A stretch of 35,896 nucleotides of DNA from assembly GCA_027451225.1 (NCBI GenBank), contig DAIDJU010000151.1, positions 1-35,896 on the forward strand, read 5' to 3'. The position numbers were made by a program, and so were the translations under genes. Shown one piece after another: positions 8,924-16,155 of the stretch. The DNA comes from Acidocella sp. GTDB lineage: Bacteria; Pseudomonadota; Alphaproteobacteria; Acetobacterales; Acetobacteraceae. Each line of letters opens with the position of its first letter. Position 1 is the first letter of the stretch. The notes beneath the pieces are model-generated. The model ran no database searches, had not been told where the DNA came from, and worked only from the letters and a program-made list of their open reading frames with translations.

Positions 8924-10335
8924 GCTTCGTCCAACGCATTCATCCAGGCGCGGTCAAGACCGAAATATTGCAGCCGTTCCTGGAAGGTTGAGCGGATCTT
9001 GCTGACCTCGTAGCGCCCGGTCAGGCGGCCTGTGGTGGTTTCACCCGTGATTTCGAGCTTGAAGATGTCGTTCATCAGCGTGGTCTCACCTTCCATGCCG
9101 GCGATCTCGGTCACCTGCGTAAGGCGGCGGCCGCCATCGCGCTGGCGCTCAACCTGAACGATGAGGTTCACGGCGGAGGCGATCTGCATCTTGATGGCGC
9201 GGGAGGTCAGGCCCATCGAAGACATCTGCACCATGTTCTCGATACGGGCGAGCGCATCGCGCGTGTTGTTGGCGTGGATTGTGGACATCGAGCCGTCATG
9301 GCCCGTGTTCATCGCCTGCAACATATCGAACGCCTCGGCGCCACGGGTTTCGCCGATGATCACGCGGTCAGGGCGCATACGCAGCGCGTTACGCACCAGA
9401 TCACGCGCCGTCACCTCGCCCTTGCCCTCAAGGCTGGCCGGGCGGGTTTCCAGACGCACAACATGGGGCTGCTGCAATTGCAGCTCTGCCGCATCTTCGA
9501 TGGTAACGACACGCTCAGCCTGGTCGATGAAACGCGACAGCGCGTTCATCATGGTCGTCTTGCCCGAGCCGGTACCGCCCGAGACAATAATGTTAAGGCG
9601 CGTACGCGCCGCGATTTCCAGCACGCGGGCGATAGGCGGCGTCATCGCGCCGAACTGGATCAGCTTCTCGAAATCGATCGGCTTCTTGGAGAATTTACGG
9701 ATCGAGATAGCCGGGCCGTCGATGGAGAGCGGCGGCAGAATGATGTTGACGCGCGAACCATCTTTAAGGCGCGCGTCGCACATGGGGCTGGCTTCGTCCA
9801 CACGGCGGCCGACGGAGGCAGCGATGCGCTGGCAGATATTGGTCAAATGCGTCCAGTCACGGAACCGCACCGGCACCTGGGTCAGCTTACCGCCACGTTC
9901 GACGAAAGTATGGTCCGGGCCGTTGACCATGATGTCGTTGATGCTCTCATCGAGCAGCAACGGCTCCAGCGGGCCAAGGCCGAGCATGTCGTCGACCAGC
10001 TCGGTGGCAAGGCTGCGCTGCTCGCGCCCGTTCAGCTGCACGCGCTTTTCCGTGGCCAGATCGCCGATCAGCCTTTCGACCTCGACCAGCAGGCGGTCGG
10101 GGTGCAGCGAGGCGACCGCCGTTGCATCCATGCGCGCCAGGCAGAGATTACGCAGTTCGGTAATCTCGGTGCGGACCGTGACGGGGCCGTTTACCGGAAC
10201 GCTGTTCGCTGGTGCCGGGGCGGCAGGACTCGGCGCAGCACCGGGGGCCGGCGCCGCGGTAACACTCCCGACAGCGGTGGGCTCCGGTGTTTCAACACGC
10301 CGGCGGCCAAATACGGGCAGGCTGCCATCGGACAT
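8920..10335 (-). CDS. cpaF: Tad/Flp pilus assembly ATPase CpaF (TadA)
   Basis: This 471-residue cytoplasmic VirB11/PilT-like secretion ATPase powers Flp pilus assembly, and in related systems retraction as well. The first 60 residues are Ala/Pro-rich and poorly ordered. An N-terminal helical domain follows, then the RecA-like core with Walker A GGTGSGKTT, an Asp box (VVTIEDAAELQLQ), Walker B DRVIIGETRG and the His box STIHANN. It lies 6 nt after cpaE and overlaps tadB by 4 nt. Confidence 0.95.
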   Translation of the reverse strand: MSDGSLPVFGRRRVETPEPTAVGSVTAAPAPGAAPSPAAPAPANSVPVNGPVTVRTEITELRNLCLARMDATAVASLHPDRLLVEVERLIGDLATEKRVQLNGREQRSLATELVDDMLGLGPLEPLLLDESINDIMVNGPDHTFVERGGKLTQVPVRFRDWTHLTNICQRIAASVGRRVDEASPMCDARLKDGSRVNIILPPLSIDGPAISIRKFSKKPIDFEKLIQFGAMTPPIARVLEIAARTRLNIIVSGGTGSGKTTMMNALSRFIDQAERVVTIEDAAELQLQQPHVVRLETRPASLEGKGEVTARDLVRNALRMRPDRVIIGETRGAEAFDMLQAMNTGHDGSMSTIHANNTRDALARIENMVQMSSMGLTSRAIKMQIASAVNLIVQVERQRDGGRRLTQVTEIAGMEGETTLMNDIFKLEITGETTTGRLTGRYEVSKIRSTFQERLQYFGLDRAWMNALDEA

Positions 10336-10341
10336 GCTGTG

Positions 10342-11604
10342 TTACCCCTTGCTAAAGCCAAGCATCTTGAAGATGCCGCCAACAGATGCGAGCTGGGCGG
10401 AGCCCTCGATAACCGCGTCCTCACGCGCGGCGACAAAGCCGATCTCACGCGAAAGATCGATGATCGCCTGACGGAACGGGCCGCGCGCCGCGATCGCCGG
10501 TTCTCCGAAGCTGGCGGATTCGTTCAGCTGCTTCGGAATATCCGGGATCACGATGTCGATCTTGACCTTCAGCGCTTCCTCGATCTGCTTGCGCGTAAGC
10601 CCGCCGGGACGCCCCTGACGGTTAAGCACGATGGTGGGGCTTTGCGGCTGCCACGGACCATTCGGCGGGCTGAGCAGGCGCAACGTATCGCGTACCGAGG
10701 CCAAGGACGGATCCATGACAATAACGCGGTGATGCGCGAACTCGATCATCTCGCGGTTGCACGGCATCGGCAGGAACGGCACGTCCATGACGACGAAGTT
10801 GTAGCGTACCCGCAGCGCCTCGATCAGGCGCCGCGCCGCGCCCGGAGCATAATGCAGCGGGTCGGTGAGTTTTTCTTCCGAGGCCAGCACCTGCAGGCGC
10901 TCCGCCACCGGTTGAGCCGCGCGCTCAACGAAAAGCGGGTCGATTCGGTCCGGTGTTTCCAGCGCCATACGCAGGCCGGGACCAGTCTTGGCGCCCAGCA
11001 ACAGCGCACCGGAGCCCATGTGAATGTCCGATTCCACGAACACGGTATGGCGCTTGGCCATAACCCCGAGCAGCCAGGCCAGATTGCCCGCGATGGTGGT
11101 GCCCCCCACCCCGCCGCGTGCGCCCATGACGGCAACGACACGGCCGCCGCGTGTAGCGTCCTGCCCGATGGTCTTGCGCGTGATCAGCGGCGCGAAATGC
11201 CGTGCCACGGCCTCGCGCGTGATGGGCTTGAACAGATACTCCATCACGCCCATGCCGCGCGTGATGTGGCGGTAGAAATCGACATCGTCATTGTCGCCAA
11301 TGACGAGCACGCGCACACCTGGCTCCACCACGTCTGAGAGTTCGCCAAGCGCGTGCAGAGGCTGCTCCTCACCGGCGATGTCTACGATCAGCACTTCGGG
11401 GGTCTGCATCTTGGCCATGGCGGCGACAGCCGTGCGGACGGTGCCGCGCCGGATATCGATACCATTGGCGACAAGATCGCCCAAACCGTCGCGCAGCACC
11501 TGCTCGGTGGCAGGATCTCCTAGGAAGGCAAGAACGGTCAAACGGTCCGGCCGGCTAACCAGACCACCATCCGCCTGCACGTTACGAGCACCTTGCTGGC
11601 TCAT
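10342..11604 (-). CDS. cpaE: Pilus localisation protein CpaE (receiver-like plus MinD/ParA-like ATPase)
   Basis: The 420-residue protein has an N-terminal receiver-like domain (about 22-140, with VLIVDIAGEE and VLVIGDNDDVDFY) followed by a MinD/ParA-like domain. The deviant P-loop is GARGGVGGTT at residues 161-170: both lysines of the usual KGGVGKTT are replaced (R and G). This is in line with other CpaE proteins as I know them, which have a small residue where the P-loop lysine would be. CpaE (TadZ) directs the Tad machine to a cell pole. It sits 40 nt after the small lipoprotein gene and 6 nt before cpaF. Confidence 0.9.
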   Translation of the reverse strand: MSQQGARNVQADGGLVSRPDRLTVLAFLGDPATEQVLRDGLGDLVANGIDIRRGTVRTAVAAMAKMQTPEVLIVDIAGEEQPLHALGELSDVVEPGVRVLVIGDNDDVDFYRHITRGMGVMEYLFKPITREAVARHFAPLITRKTIGQDATRGGRVVAVMGARGGVGGTTIAGNLAWLLGVMAKRHTVFVESDIHMGSGALLLGAKTGPGLRMALETPDRIDPLFVERAAQPVAERLQVLASEEKLTDPLHYAPGAARRLIEALRVRYNFVVMDVPFLPMPCNREMIEFAHHRVIVMDPSLASVRDTLRLLSPPNGPWQPQSPTIVLNRQGRPGGLTRKQIEEALKVKIDIVIPDIPKQLNESASFGEPAIAARGPFRQAIIDLSREIGFVAAREDAVIEGSAQLASVGGIFKMLGFSKG

Positions 11605-11644
11605 AATTCCTCCTATCCTCTACACCGAGAAGCCGCGTTGCCGC

Positions 11645-11944
11645 TCATTGGCCGACATTAAGGCTGGTCGCCGAAGCTGTCGGGCTAAGGGTTGTTTGCA
11701 GGCCGGTCGCCTTACCATCGGTCATAGCCTTCTCGACCCCGGCAACAGCGGCGACACCATTACTACCCGGCTCGGACTTGCCATAAAGCAGATCAGACTT
11801 GTCAGCCGCCTGCTGTGCAATCGTTTCGTTCGCAGCACCTGTCGCCGACCAGTTTCCAGGCCGCTGAAAAGGATCGAACGCCCCGGTACAGCCGCTCAAC
11901 GTCAGCACCATGACACAAAAAGAAAAGAATAGGGCGGAGCGCAT
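11645..11944 (-). CDS. Small pilus-locus lipoprotein, possibly a minimal CpaD
   Basis: The start at ATG 11944 is preferred because GGAGG lies 8 nt upstream; an ATG at 11959 overlaps the cpaC stop but has no such site. The 99-residue product has a short signal with lipobox LSGC (Cys19), so it should be lipidated. It occupies the cpaD slot, between cpaC and cpaE. The segment from about residue 37 (GAANETIAQQAADKSDLLYG) resembles the C-terminal part of CpaD proteins, where an Asn-rich stretch is followed by a DLV-GR motif. The N-terminal half of a normal CpaD (about 200 residues) is absent. The CpaD relation is an inference from remembered family pattern plus position. Its likely role is a lipoprotein partner of the CpaC secretin at the outer membrane. 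Confidence 0.65.
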   Translation of the reverse strand: MRSALFFSFCVMVLTLSGCTGAFDPFQRPGNWSATGAANETIAQQAADKSDLLYGKSEPGSNGVAAVAGVEKAMTDGKATGLQTTLSPTASATSLNVGQ

Positions 11945-11958
11945 ACCTATCGCCTCCA

Positions 11959-13401
11959 TTATTGGACCATAAACCCAGCATCGCCGGGTATCTTTGTGGC
12001 GACCGTATTGGTGCCGTTATCACGCAGCTGCAAAATGCGCTGCAAATCATTCGGCGGTGTCCAGCCGTCATCAGGCGATGCAATCGTCGCAGGCGTATTC
12101 ACCGGGTCCACCAGATAAGGCGTCACCGTGATCACCAACTCCTGTTGTTGACGCTGGAATGCATCGCCACGGAACAGCGCACCGAGCAGCGGAATTTCGC
12201 TCAGCCCCGGCACACCATTATCGACTTGGTTGGTCGTATCCTCCAACAAACCAGCAATGGCCATGCCCTGGCCGCTGCCCAGAATCACAGTGCTGGATGC
12301 CGCAGTCATGGTTAGAGACGGCACGTTGAAGGTTTCGTTCGATGCCCCAGTGCTAACCGAGGAGGAGTTGGCGGAGCTAATCTCACTCAACTGCGGCGCC
12401 ACCTGCAGCGCAATGCGCCCGTTCGACAACACAGTCGGAATAAAGCTCAGCAGTACACCGTAATCCTTATAAGTCACCGAAACGGAGCCGTTGTTTCCAG
12501 AGGATGTTGGAATCGGGAACTGGCCGCCAACCTGGAAATTGGCTTGTGTGCCGGACAATGTCGTCAATGTCGGCTCCGCCAGCACTCTGGCCAAGTTATC
12601 CGTTGCCAGCGCGTCGATAACGCCCTGAAACGTGCCATTTGGGTTGGTAACGGCCAAGCCGCCCTGGGCCAACGACGACAAGGACTGCGCCGCGGATGCC
12701 GTCCCGCCCGTCAGCACGAATTTGCCAATCTTAATACCGTCTGAGGACGTTGTTCCCCAGTCGATACCCAACTCGCGCGTAACAGTGCGCGACATCGAGG
12801 CTATGCGGACCTTTAGTTCAACCTGGATCGGCTCGTTTACCGTCAGATCATTGACGACATTGCCGCCGGAAATCGCCTTGGCCTGATTAATAACGTTATC
12901 CGCCTCTTCCGGGGTTTCCACGTTGCCATGCACAACCATTCCACCGGGCTCACTCTCGGCAGTCACGCCGTTCCCCGGCGCAACGGCTTGGGATTGAGAT
13001 TGCACCCGCTGCCCCAGATAAGCAGAGGGATTCACTGTCACCGAATATTGGGCAATGCGGTTGCCATCTTGATCGGTCGCCACCACATCGGTGGTTCCGG
13101 GCGCCTTGCCAAACACAAACATCACGCCGGGACTTGCCGGCCGCACAGAAGCGATGCTGTCGTCCGCCACAAACAGATTGGCAACCGTACGGGGCAGTTT
13201 CACCAACCTGCCCTTGCCCTTATCCAAAGAGAGCGAACCGTAATAGGCAGGGGCAGGCGGCGCCTGGGTATTAGCTGACGCAGCAGCGGCGCCGCTCGTA
13301 TCCGCGGTGGGCGCACTCTGCGCGAACGCAGGGGAAACAGAGCAACCAACTCCAGCCGTAACAGCGAGCCACGCACCCGCAAAATGCTTCAAGTTGCGCA
13401 T
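11959..13401 (-). CDS. cpaC: Tad pilus secretin CpaC (RcpA)
   Basis: The 480-residue product has a signal peptide ending near the AFAQ site at residues 25-28. The T2SS/pilus N-terminal domain follows (about 55-125, with LVKLPRTVANLFVADDSIAS), then a BON-like region (about 148-180, MVVHGNVETPEEADNVINQA), and then the secretin domain. That domain shows the diagnostic VGGQFPIP and VPGLSEIPLLGALFRG stretches, ending at VTPYLVDPVNTP. CpaC is the outer-membrane channel through which the Flp pilus passes. The start shares a base with the cpaB stop (TGATG), so the two are coupled. Confidence 0.95.
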   Translation of the reverse strand: MRNLKHFAGAWLAVTAGVGCSVSPAFAQSAPTADTSGAAAASANTQAPPAPAYYGSLSLDKGKGRLVKLPRTVANLFVADDSIASVRPASPGVMFVFGKAPGTTDVVATDQDGNRIAQYSVTVNPSAYLGQRVQSQSQAVAPGNGVTAESEPGGMVVHGNVETPEEADNVINQAKAISGGNVVNDLTVNEPIQVELKVRIASMSRTVTRELGIDWGTTSSDGIKIGKFVLTGGTASAAQSLSSLAQGGLAVTNPNGTFQGVIDALATDNLARVLAEPTLTTLSGTQANFQVGGQFPIPTSSGNNGSVSVTYKDYGVLLSFIPTVLSNGRIALQVAPQLSEISSANSSSVSTGASNETFNVPSLTMTAASSTVILGSGQGMAIAGLLEDTTNQVDNGVPGLSEIPLLGALFRGDAFQRQQQELVITVTPYLVDPVNTPATIASPDDGWTPPNDLQRILQLRDNGTNTVATKIPGDAGFMVQ

Positions 13402-14243
13402 CAGAACTTAAACTCCCCTGTCGAACCGGAGGAAATAACATTGACGGTCGACACCGCAGGCATTTGCGGCTGCGTGGCGGTCAGAGCCGGAGATACGTCA
13501 CCCGCCCATATCGGCTGCTGTGGTGCGGATTGCGCCTGCGTCGCCCCCCCTGGCACCGTTTCAGCGGAATGCACGATCAGGGACAATTTCCCCAGATTGA
13601 TCGCAACGAGGCAGCGCGAAGCCTGCTCCGGGGTAACCTCCAGCGTTACGGTCTGCACGGAATTATTCGTTTGAGCCGTGCTGGCATCCTTCACCACCTG
13701 CGCCCCCGAGGCGATGACGCGGACGTTACTCAACACCACCTCGGCGGCGATGCTCTTGGCATCGGACACGCCAGAAACGGTTTGAGTAAGCAACACATCG
13801 ACATTATCGCCCGGCCATATCAGCCCGTTCGCCCCGGTGACGTTGTCCACAGCTACGGTGACAGCCCGCATTCCTGGAGCCAACACCGCCGCCAGGAAGC
13901 CGTGATCGCCAGGGTGAATAACCTGGCTAGCCAAAATCGGCGCCCCTTGCGCCAGCGCGGTGCGGACCATCGAACCAGTGAGCCCCCCACGGTTCTGCGG
14001 CGTGTCCACCAACACATCAGACGGCGCGCCTGTAATGGCTATCGCAGTTGATGCGATCTGAGCGGGCTGCAGCAGGCTGCCGGCCGGCAAAGGTTGAGCA
14101 GCAATAAGAACCTGCTCCGTCTGCGGCACTGGCACGGCTTGTTCAGCCTGGCGCTTGGACTGGTTGAGAAGTGAATAAGCAAAAACCATCACCGCAATCA
14201 ACGCGGCAATGAGAACACCAAAAATGCCAAGACGGAAAACCAT
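13401..14243 (-). CDS. cpaB: Flp pilus assembly protein CpaB (RcpC, SAF domain)
   Basis: This 280-residue protein has an N-terminal transmembrane helix (residues 4-25) and a SAF domain at about 40-110 (VLIAAQPLPAGSLLQPAQI, then GSMVRTALAQGAPILASQV), followed by the RcpC beta-rich region with the motif AVTVAVDNVTGANGLIWPGD. CpaB is a periplasmic, inner-membrane-anchored partner of the secretin. It precedes cpaC with a TGATG overlap and follows cpaA by 7 nt. Confidence 0.93.
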   Translation of the reverse strand: MVFRLGIFGVLIAALIAVMVFAYSLLNQSKRQAEQAVPVPQTEQVLIAAQPLPAGSLLQPAQIASTAIAITGAPSDVLVDTPQNRGGLTGSMVRTALAQGAPILASQVIHPGDHGFLAAVLAPGMRAVTVAVDNVTGANGLIWPGDNVDVLLTQTVSGVSDAKSIAAEVVLSNVRVIASGAQVVKDASTAQTNNSVQTVTLEVTPEQASRCLVAINLGKLSLIVHSAETVPGGATQAQSAPQQPIWAGDVSPALTATQPQMPAVSTVNVISSGSTGEFKF

Positions 14244-14250
14244 TCTCTAC

Positions 14251-14757
14251 CTAGGGCTGTAACTGGTGGGGCAGAATTGCAACAATAGCGCCACCAGCGA
14301 TGGCGCAGGCGTATGGCAAAGGCGCGCGGCGACCGATCCGCCACATTTCAGCGTGGAGGAAGCGCCGCAGCCTGCCGCGAGTGCGTGAGAGCTTCGGCTT
14401 CGGCACCACAAATGACAAAGCAAGGTAAATCAGTGCCAAAGCACCGCCAAACAGGAGGACGTCGAGAAAAAAGGACAGCTCGGGCGCGATGGCCGGCGGG
14501 ATAAGCAACACCGTGGCTGCCCACAGCTTAACGTCGCCGCCCCCCATCACACCGGCGATCCAGATGACGAACAGAAACACAAAGGCAATGGCGGCAACGC
14601 AAATAGCCGCCAGCAGGGAATGGTCGAGCAGGCGCGCGCAAATACCTAGCGCAAGCAAGGTAAGGGGAAGCCAATTCGGCACCGTCCTCACGGCCAAGTC
14701 ATGCAAGGCCGCATAAACCAGCAAACACAGTGCTGGAATGGCTAACCCTATACTCAC
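14251..14757 (-). CDS. cpaA: Type IV prepilin peptidase CpaA (A24 family, TadV-like)
   Basis: This membrane aspartic protease cleaves the leader of Flp-type prepilins. The product is 168 residues from the GTG at 14757. The GxGD signature is seen as MGGGDVKLWAA, and the first aspartate should be that in LVYAALHDLAVRTVPNW near the first helix. The protein has about five hydrophobic segments and is a short, methylase-domain-free type, as is usual for CpaA. I chose the GTG because AGGGGA lies just upstream and the protein then begins directly with its first membrane helix; a TTG at 14772 is the upstream alternative. It is the first gene of the cpa block after the long spacer. Confidence 0.9.
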   Translation of the reverse strand: MSIGLAIPALCLLVYAALHDLAVRTVPNWLPLTLLALGICARLLDHSLLAAICVAAIAFVFLFVIWIAGVMGGGDVKLWAATVLLIPPAIAPELSFFLDVLLFGGALALIYLALSFVVPKPKLSRTRGRLRRFLHAEMWRIGRRAPLPYACAIAGGAIVAILPHQLQP

Positions 14758-15455
14758 GCCGTCCCCTGCCAAAAATGCCGACGCATAGTTATTTCAAGCC
14801 TCCCAGCCGCCATCAACCCAAGTGACAGAAGTATTGCAATGTCAACACAATAGCCCAGCTACGCTTTAAAGTCTCGCAATCTTTTGTCCTAAGCAGCGCT
14901 AAAACGTTCTTTTTAACAAAAAATCGATAATCGACCACAAAACCCGGCCGCCACGGCTTGGCATCACACCTCCTCCGCTAACAGGAAGCAGCCAAAGCCC
15001 CTCCCGCCAGGATTATCGGCGCACAGCGGCACTCATGCCAATCCAGATGCTACATCATTGAAGGCATTGGAGACATCAGCCTCGACCAAAGCAAGCGGAC
15101 TACCCTAGCAACACGCGACAAGGGCGTGTTCAAGCTCGGTCACCGCATGGTTTTACTGACGGCTTTTTTTAACCGGGCAAGGTTAACAAGCCTGGAAAAC
15201 CCTAACAAAGCCCGCCAACAGCATTACGCTGCAAAATAACCATTCCAAATTGATGAAATTAAATTAGCACTCGGGTTTCCACGTTTTTGTGGCGCCGCCC
15301 CGCCCAATGCTCAAATTTTGATAAAAAAACACACCAAACCAACGCCTTATCCGGCAACCCAACGGCCGCCGCAAAGCCTGAGGCACAAGCAAACTCTTTA
15401 GAAACAATTACAACCAGCCAACAAAGCCAATCTTCAGCGTCGCGGCTTCCAGGCC
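14758..15455. other. AT-richer non-coding spacer between the Flp pilin gene and cpaA
   Basis: About 700 bp without a convincing gene. It is visibly richer in A and T than the genes on both sides. It contains several A- or T-runs, a perfect inverted repeat TTAACC-N6-GGTTAA (15169-15186), a small CCAC/GTGG stem near 15279-15292, and a TTGACA box on the minus strand near 14840. I found no good -10 partner for that box. A plus-strand frame stays open from 14982 to 15236 (85 codons) but has no start codon near its beginning and resembles nothing I know. On the minus strand the region probably holds the end of the pilin transcript and the promoter of the cpaA operon. Confidence 0.6.
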
Positions 15456-15653
15456 TTAGAGTTCCGATGAGACCTGATTAAAGCTGGTGGCGAGGTCTCC
15501 GCCTATGATGGACAATCCTCCCATCATGGCAATCACCATGATGACGGCGATCAGTGCATATTCTGTCGAGGTAACAGCACGCTGGTCCCGGCGAAATTTT
15601 ACCAGGCTCCAGGATCCCCAGGCAAAAGCTTGGCCAAGATTGGACACGACCAT
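15456..15653 (-). CDS. flp: Flp/Tad type IVb major pilin
   Basis: A small pilin of 65 residues. The start at 15653 is fixed by a perfect AGGAGG six nt upstream; an upstream frame extension to 15692 is not needed. After a longer N-terminal leader, the motif TSTEYALIAVIMVIAMMGGLSII shows the conserved Glu5-Tyr6 of Flp pilins and the hydrophobic helix. The leader would be cut by CpaA close to the start of this segment (in related Flp pilins after a Gly; here the region is RRDQRAVTSTEY, so the exact site is uncertain). It is separated from cpaA by the long spacer and is probably transcribed on its own at a higher level. Confidence 0.93.
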   Translation of the reverse strand: MVVSNLGQAFAWGSWSLVKFRRDQRAVTSTEYALIAVIMVIAMMGGLSIIGGDLATSFNQVSSEL

Positions 15654-15765
15654 CAACAACCTCCTGACGGTTGCCCTTGGGCATACGGACAACTCTAAAT
15701 TTAACGCTCTACGATAATTGTACCGGCGCCGAAAGGCTGCTCACGGAAAATTGTCAGGAGTATCT

Positions 15766-15852
15766 TGGTGCGGGCGGTCGGAATCGAACCGACACTCTGT
15801 TGCCAGAACCGGATTTTGAGTCCGGCGCGTCTACCAGTTCCACCACGCCCGC
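15766..15852 (-). tRNA. tRNA-Leu (anticodon CAA)
   Basis: On the minus strand the acceptor arm GCGGGCG pairs with CGCCCGC, the anticodon loop is CTCAAAA (anticodon CAA) and the T arm contains GGTTCGATTCC. The long variable arm typical of leucine tRNA is present (TTCTGGCAACAGAGT), and the CCA end is encoded (15766-15768). It reads UUG codons. No clear terminator lies before the pilin gene 110 nt downstream. Confidence 0.97.
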
Positions 15853-15905
15853 TGACGGTTTCAGTGTGTAAGATAGGTGCGCGTCGAAATCAACCGGGGG
15901 TGGGG

Positions 15906-15935
15906 TTGACGTACTCCGTCGTCATTATGTATAGC
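15906..15935 (+). promoter_or_regulatory. Candidate promoter of tRNA-Asn
   Basis: TTGACG (15906-15911) and TATAGC (15930-15935) are separated by 18 bp, with TG just before the -10. Transcription would begin about 9 nt before the mature tRNA 5' end at 15951. This is a motif match by eye only. Confidence 0.45.
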
Positions 15936-15950
15936 CCCTGCACCAACCGT

Positions 15951-16026
15951 TCCCGAATAGCTCAGTTGGTAGAGCAAGCGACTGTTAATCGCTCGGTCGT
16001 AGGTTCGAGTCCTACTTCGGGAGCCA
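15951..16026 (+). tRNA. tRNA-Asn (anticodon GTT)
   Basis: A 76-nt cloverleaf including the encoded CCA end. The acceptor arm TCCCGAA pairs with TTCGGGA, the D arm is GCTCAGTTGGTAGAGC, the anticodon loop is CTGTTAA (anticodon GTT) and the T loop is GGTTCGAGTCC. Two hairpins follow downstream. Confidence 0.98.
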
Positions 16027-16057
16027 TTTTTCCTTAAAAATCAGAATACTAAACAAA

Positions 16058-16085
16058 AACGCCCAGAGCGAAAGCTCCCGGCGTT
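16058..16085. terminator. Hairpin between tRNA-Asn and the sulfotransferase gene, probable terminator
   Basis: The outer stem AACGCC/GGCGTT encloses an inner stem GAGC/GCTC with a GAAA tetraloop. A short T-run (TTTT) follows 9 nt later on plus, and the A-rich stretch to its left gives TTTTTG on minus. It probably ends the tRNA-Asn transcript and backs up the stronger minus-strand terminator beside it. Confidence 0.5.
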
Positions 16086-16120
16086 GTTGGTGCTTTTATC
16101 TACGCCGACGGAGCTTTCTA

Positions 16121-16152
16121 TACAAAAAAACACCGCCCGAAGGGCGGCGTTT
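16121..16152 (-). terminator. Rho-independent terminator after the lpx-gloA-sulfotransferase block
   Basis: On the minus strand an AAAC/GTTT outer stem and a CCGCCC/GGGCGG inner stem around a 3-nt loop are followed by a seven-T run (16124-16130). It begins 4 nt after the sulfotransferase stop. Confidence 0.85.
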
Positions 16153-16155
16153 CAC

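Noticed and set aside
9274-11337. 687-codon plus-strand frame opposite cpaF/cpaE
   Set aside because: Spans two real genes antisense, with Arg/His/Asp-rich composition typical of antisense frames in high-GC DNA.
15169-15186. TTAACC-N6-GGTTAA considered as a CtrA box
   Set aside because: The CtrA consensus is TTAA-N7-TTAA; here the TTAA halves are 10 nt apart.
15695-15765. Sigma-70 promoter for the pilin gene
   Set aside because: TACAAT is present on minus but no acceptable -35 was found at 16-18 bp; too weak to list.
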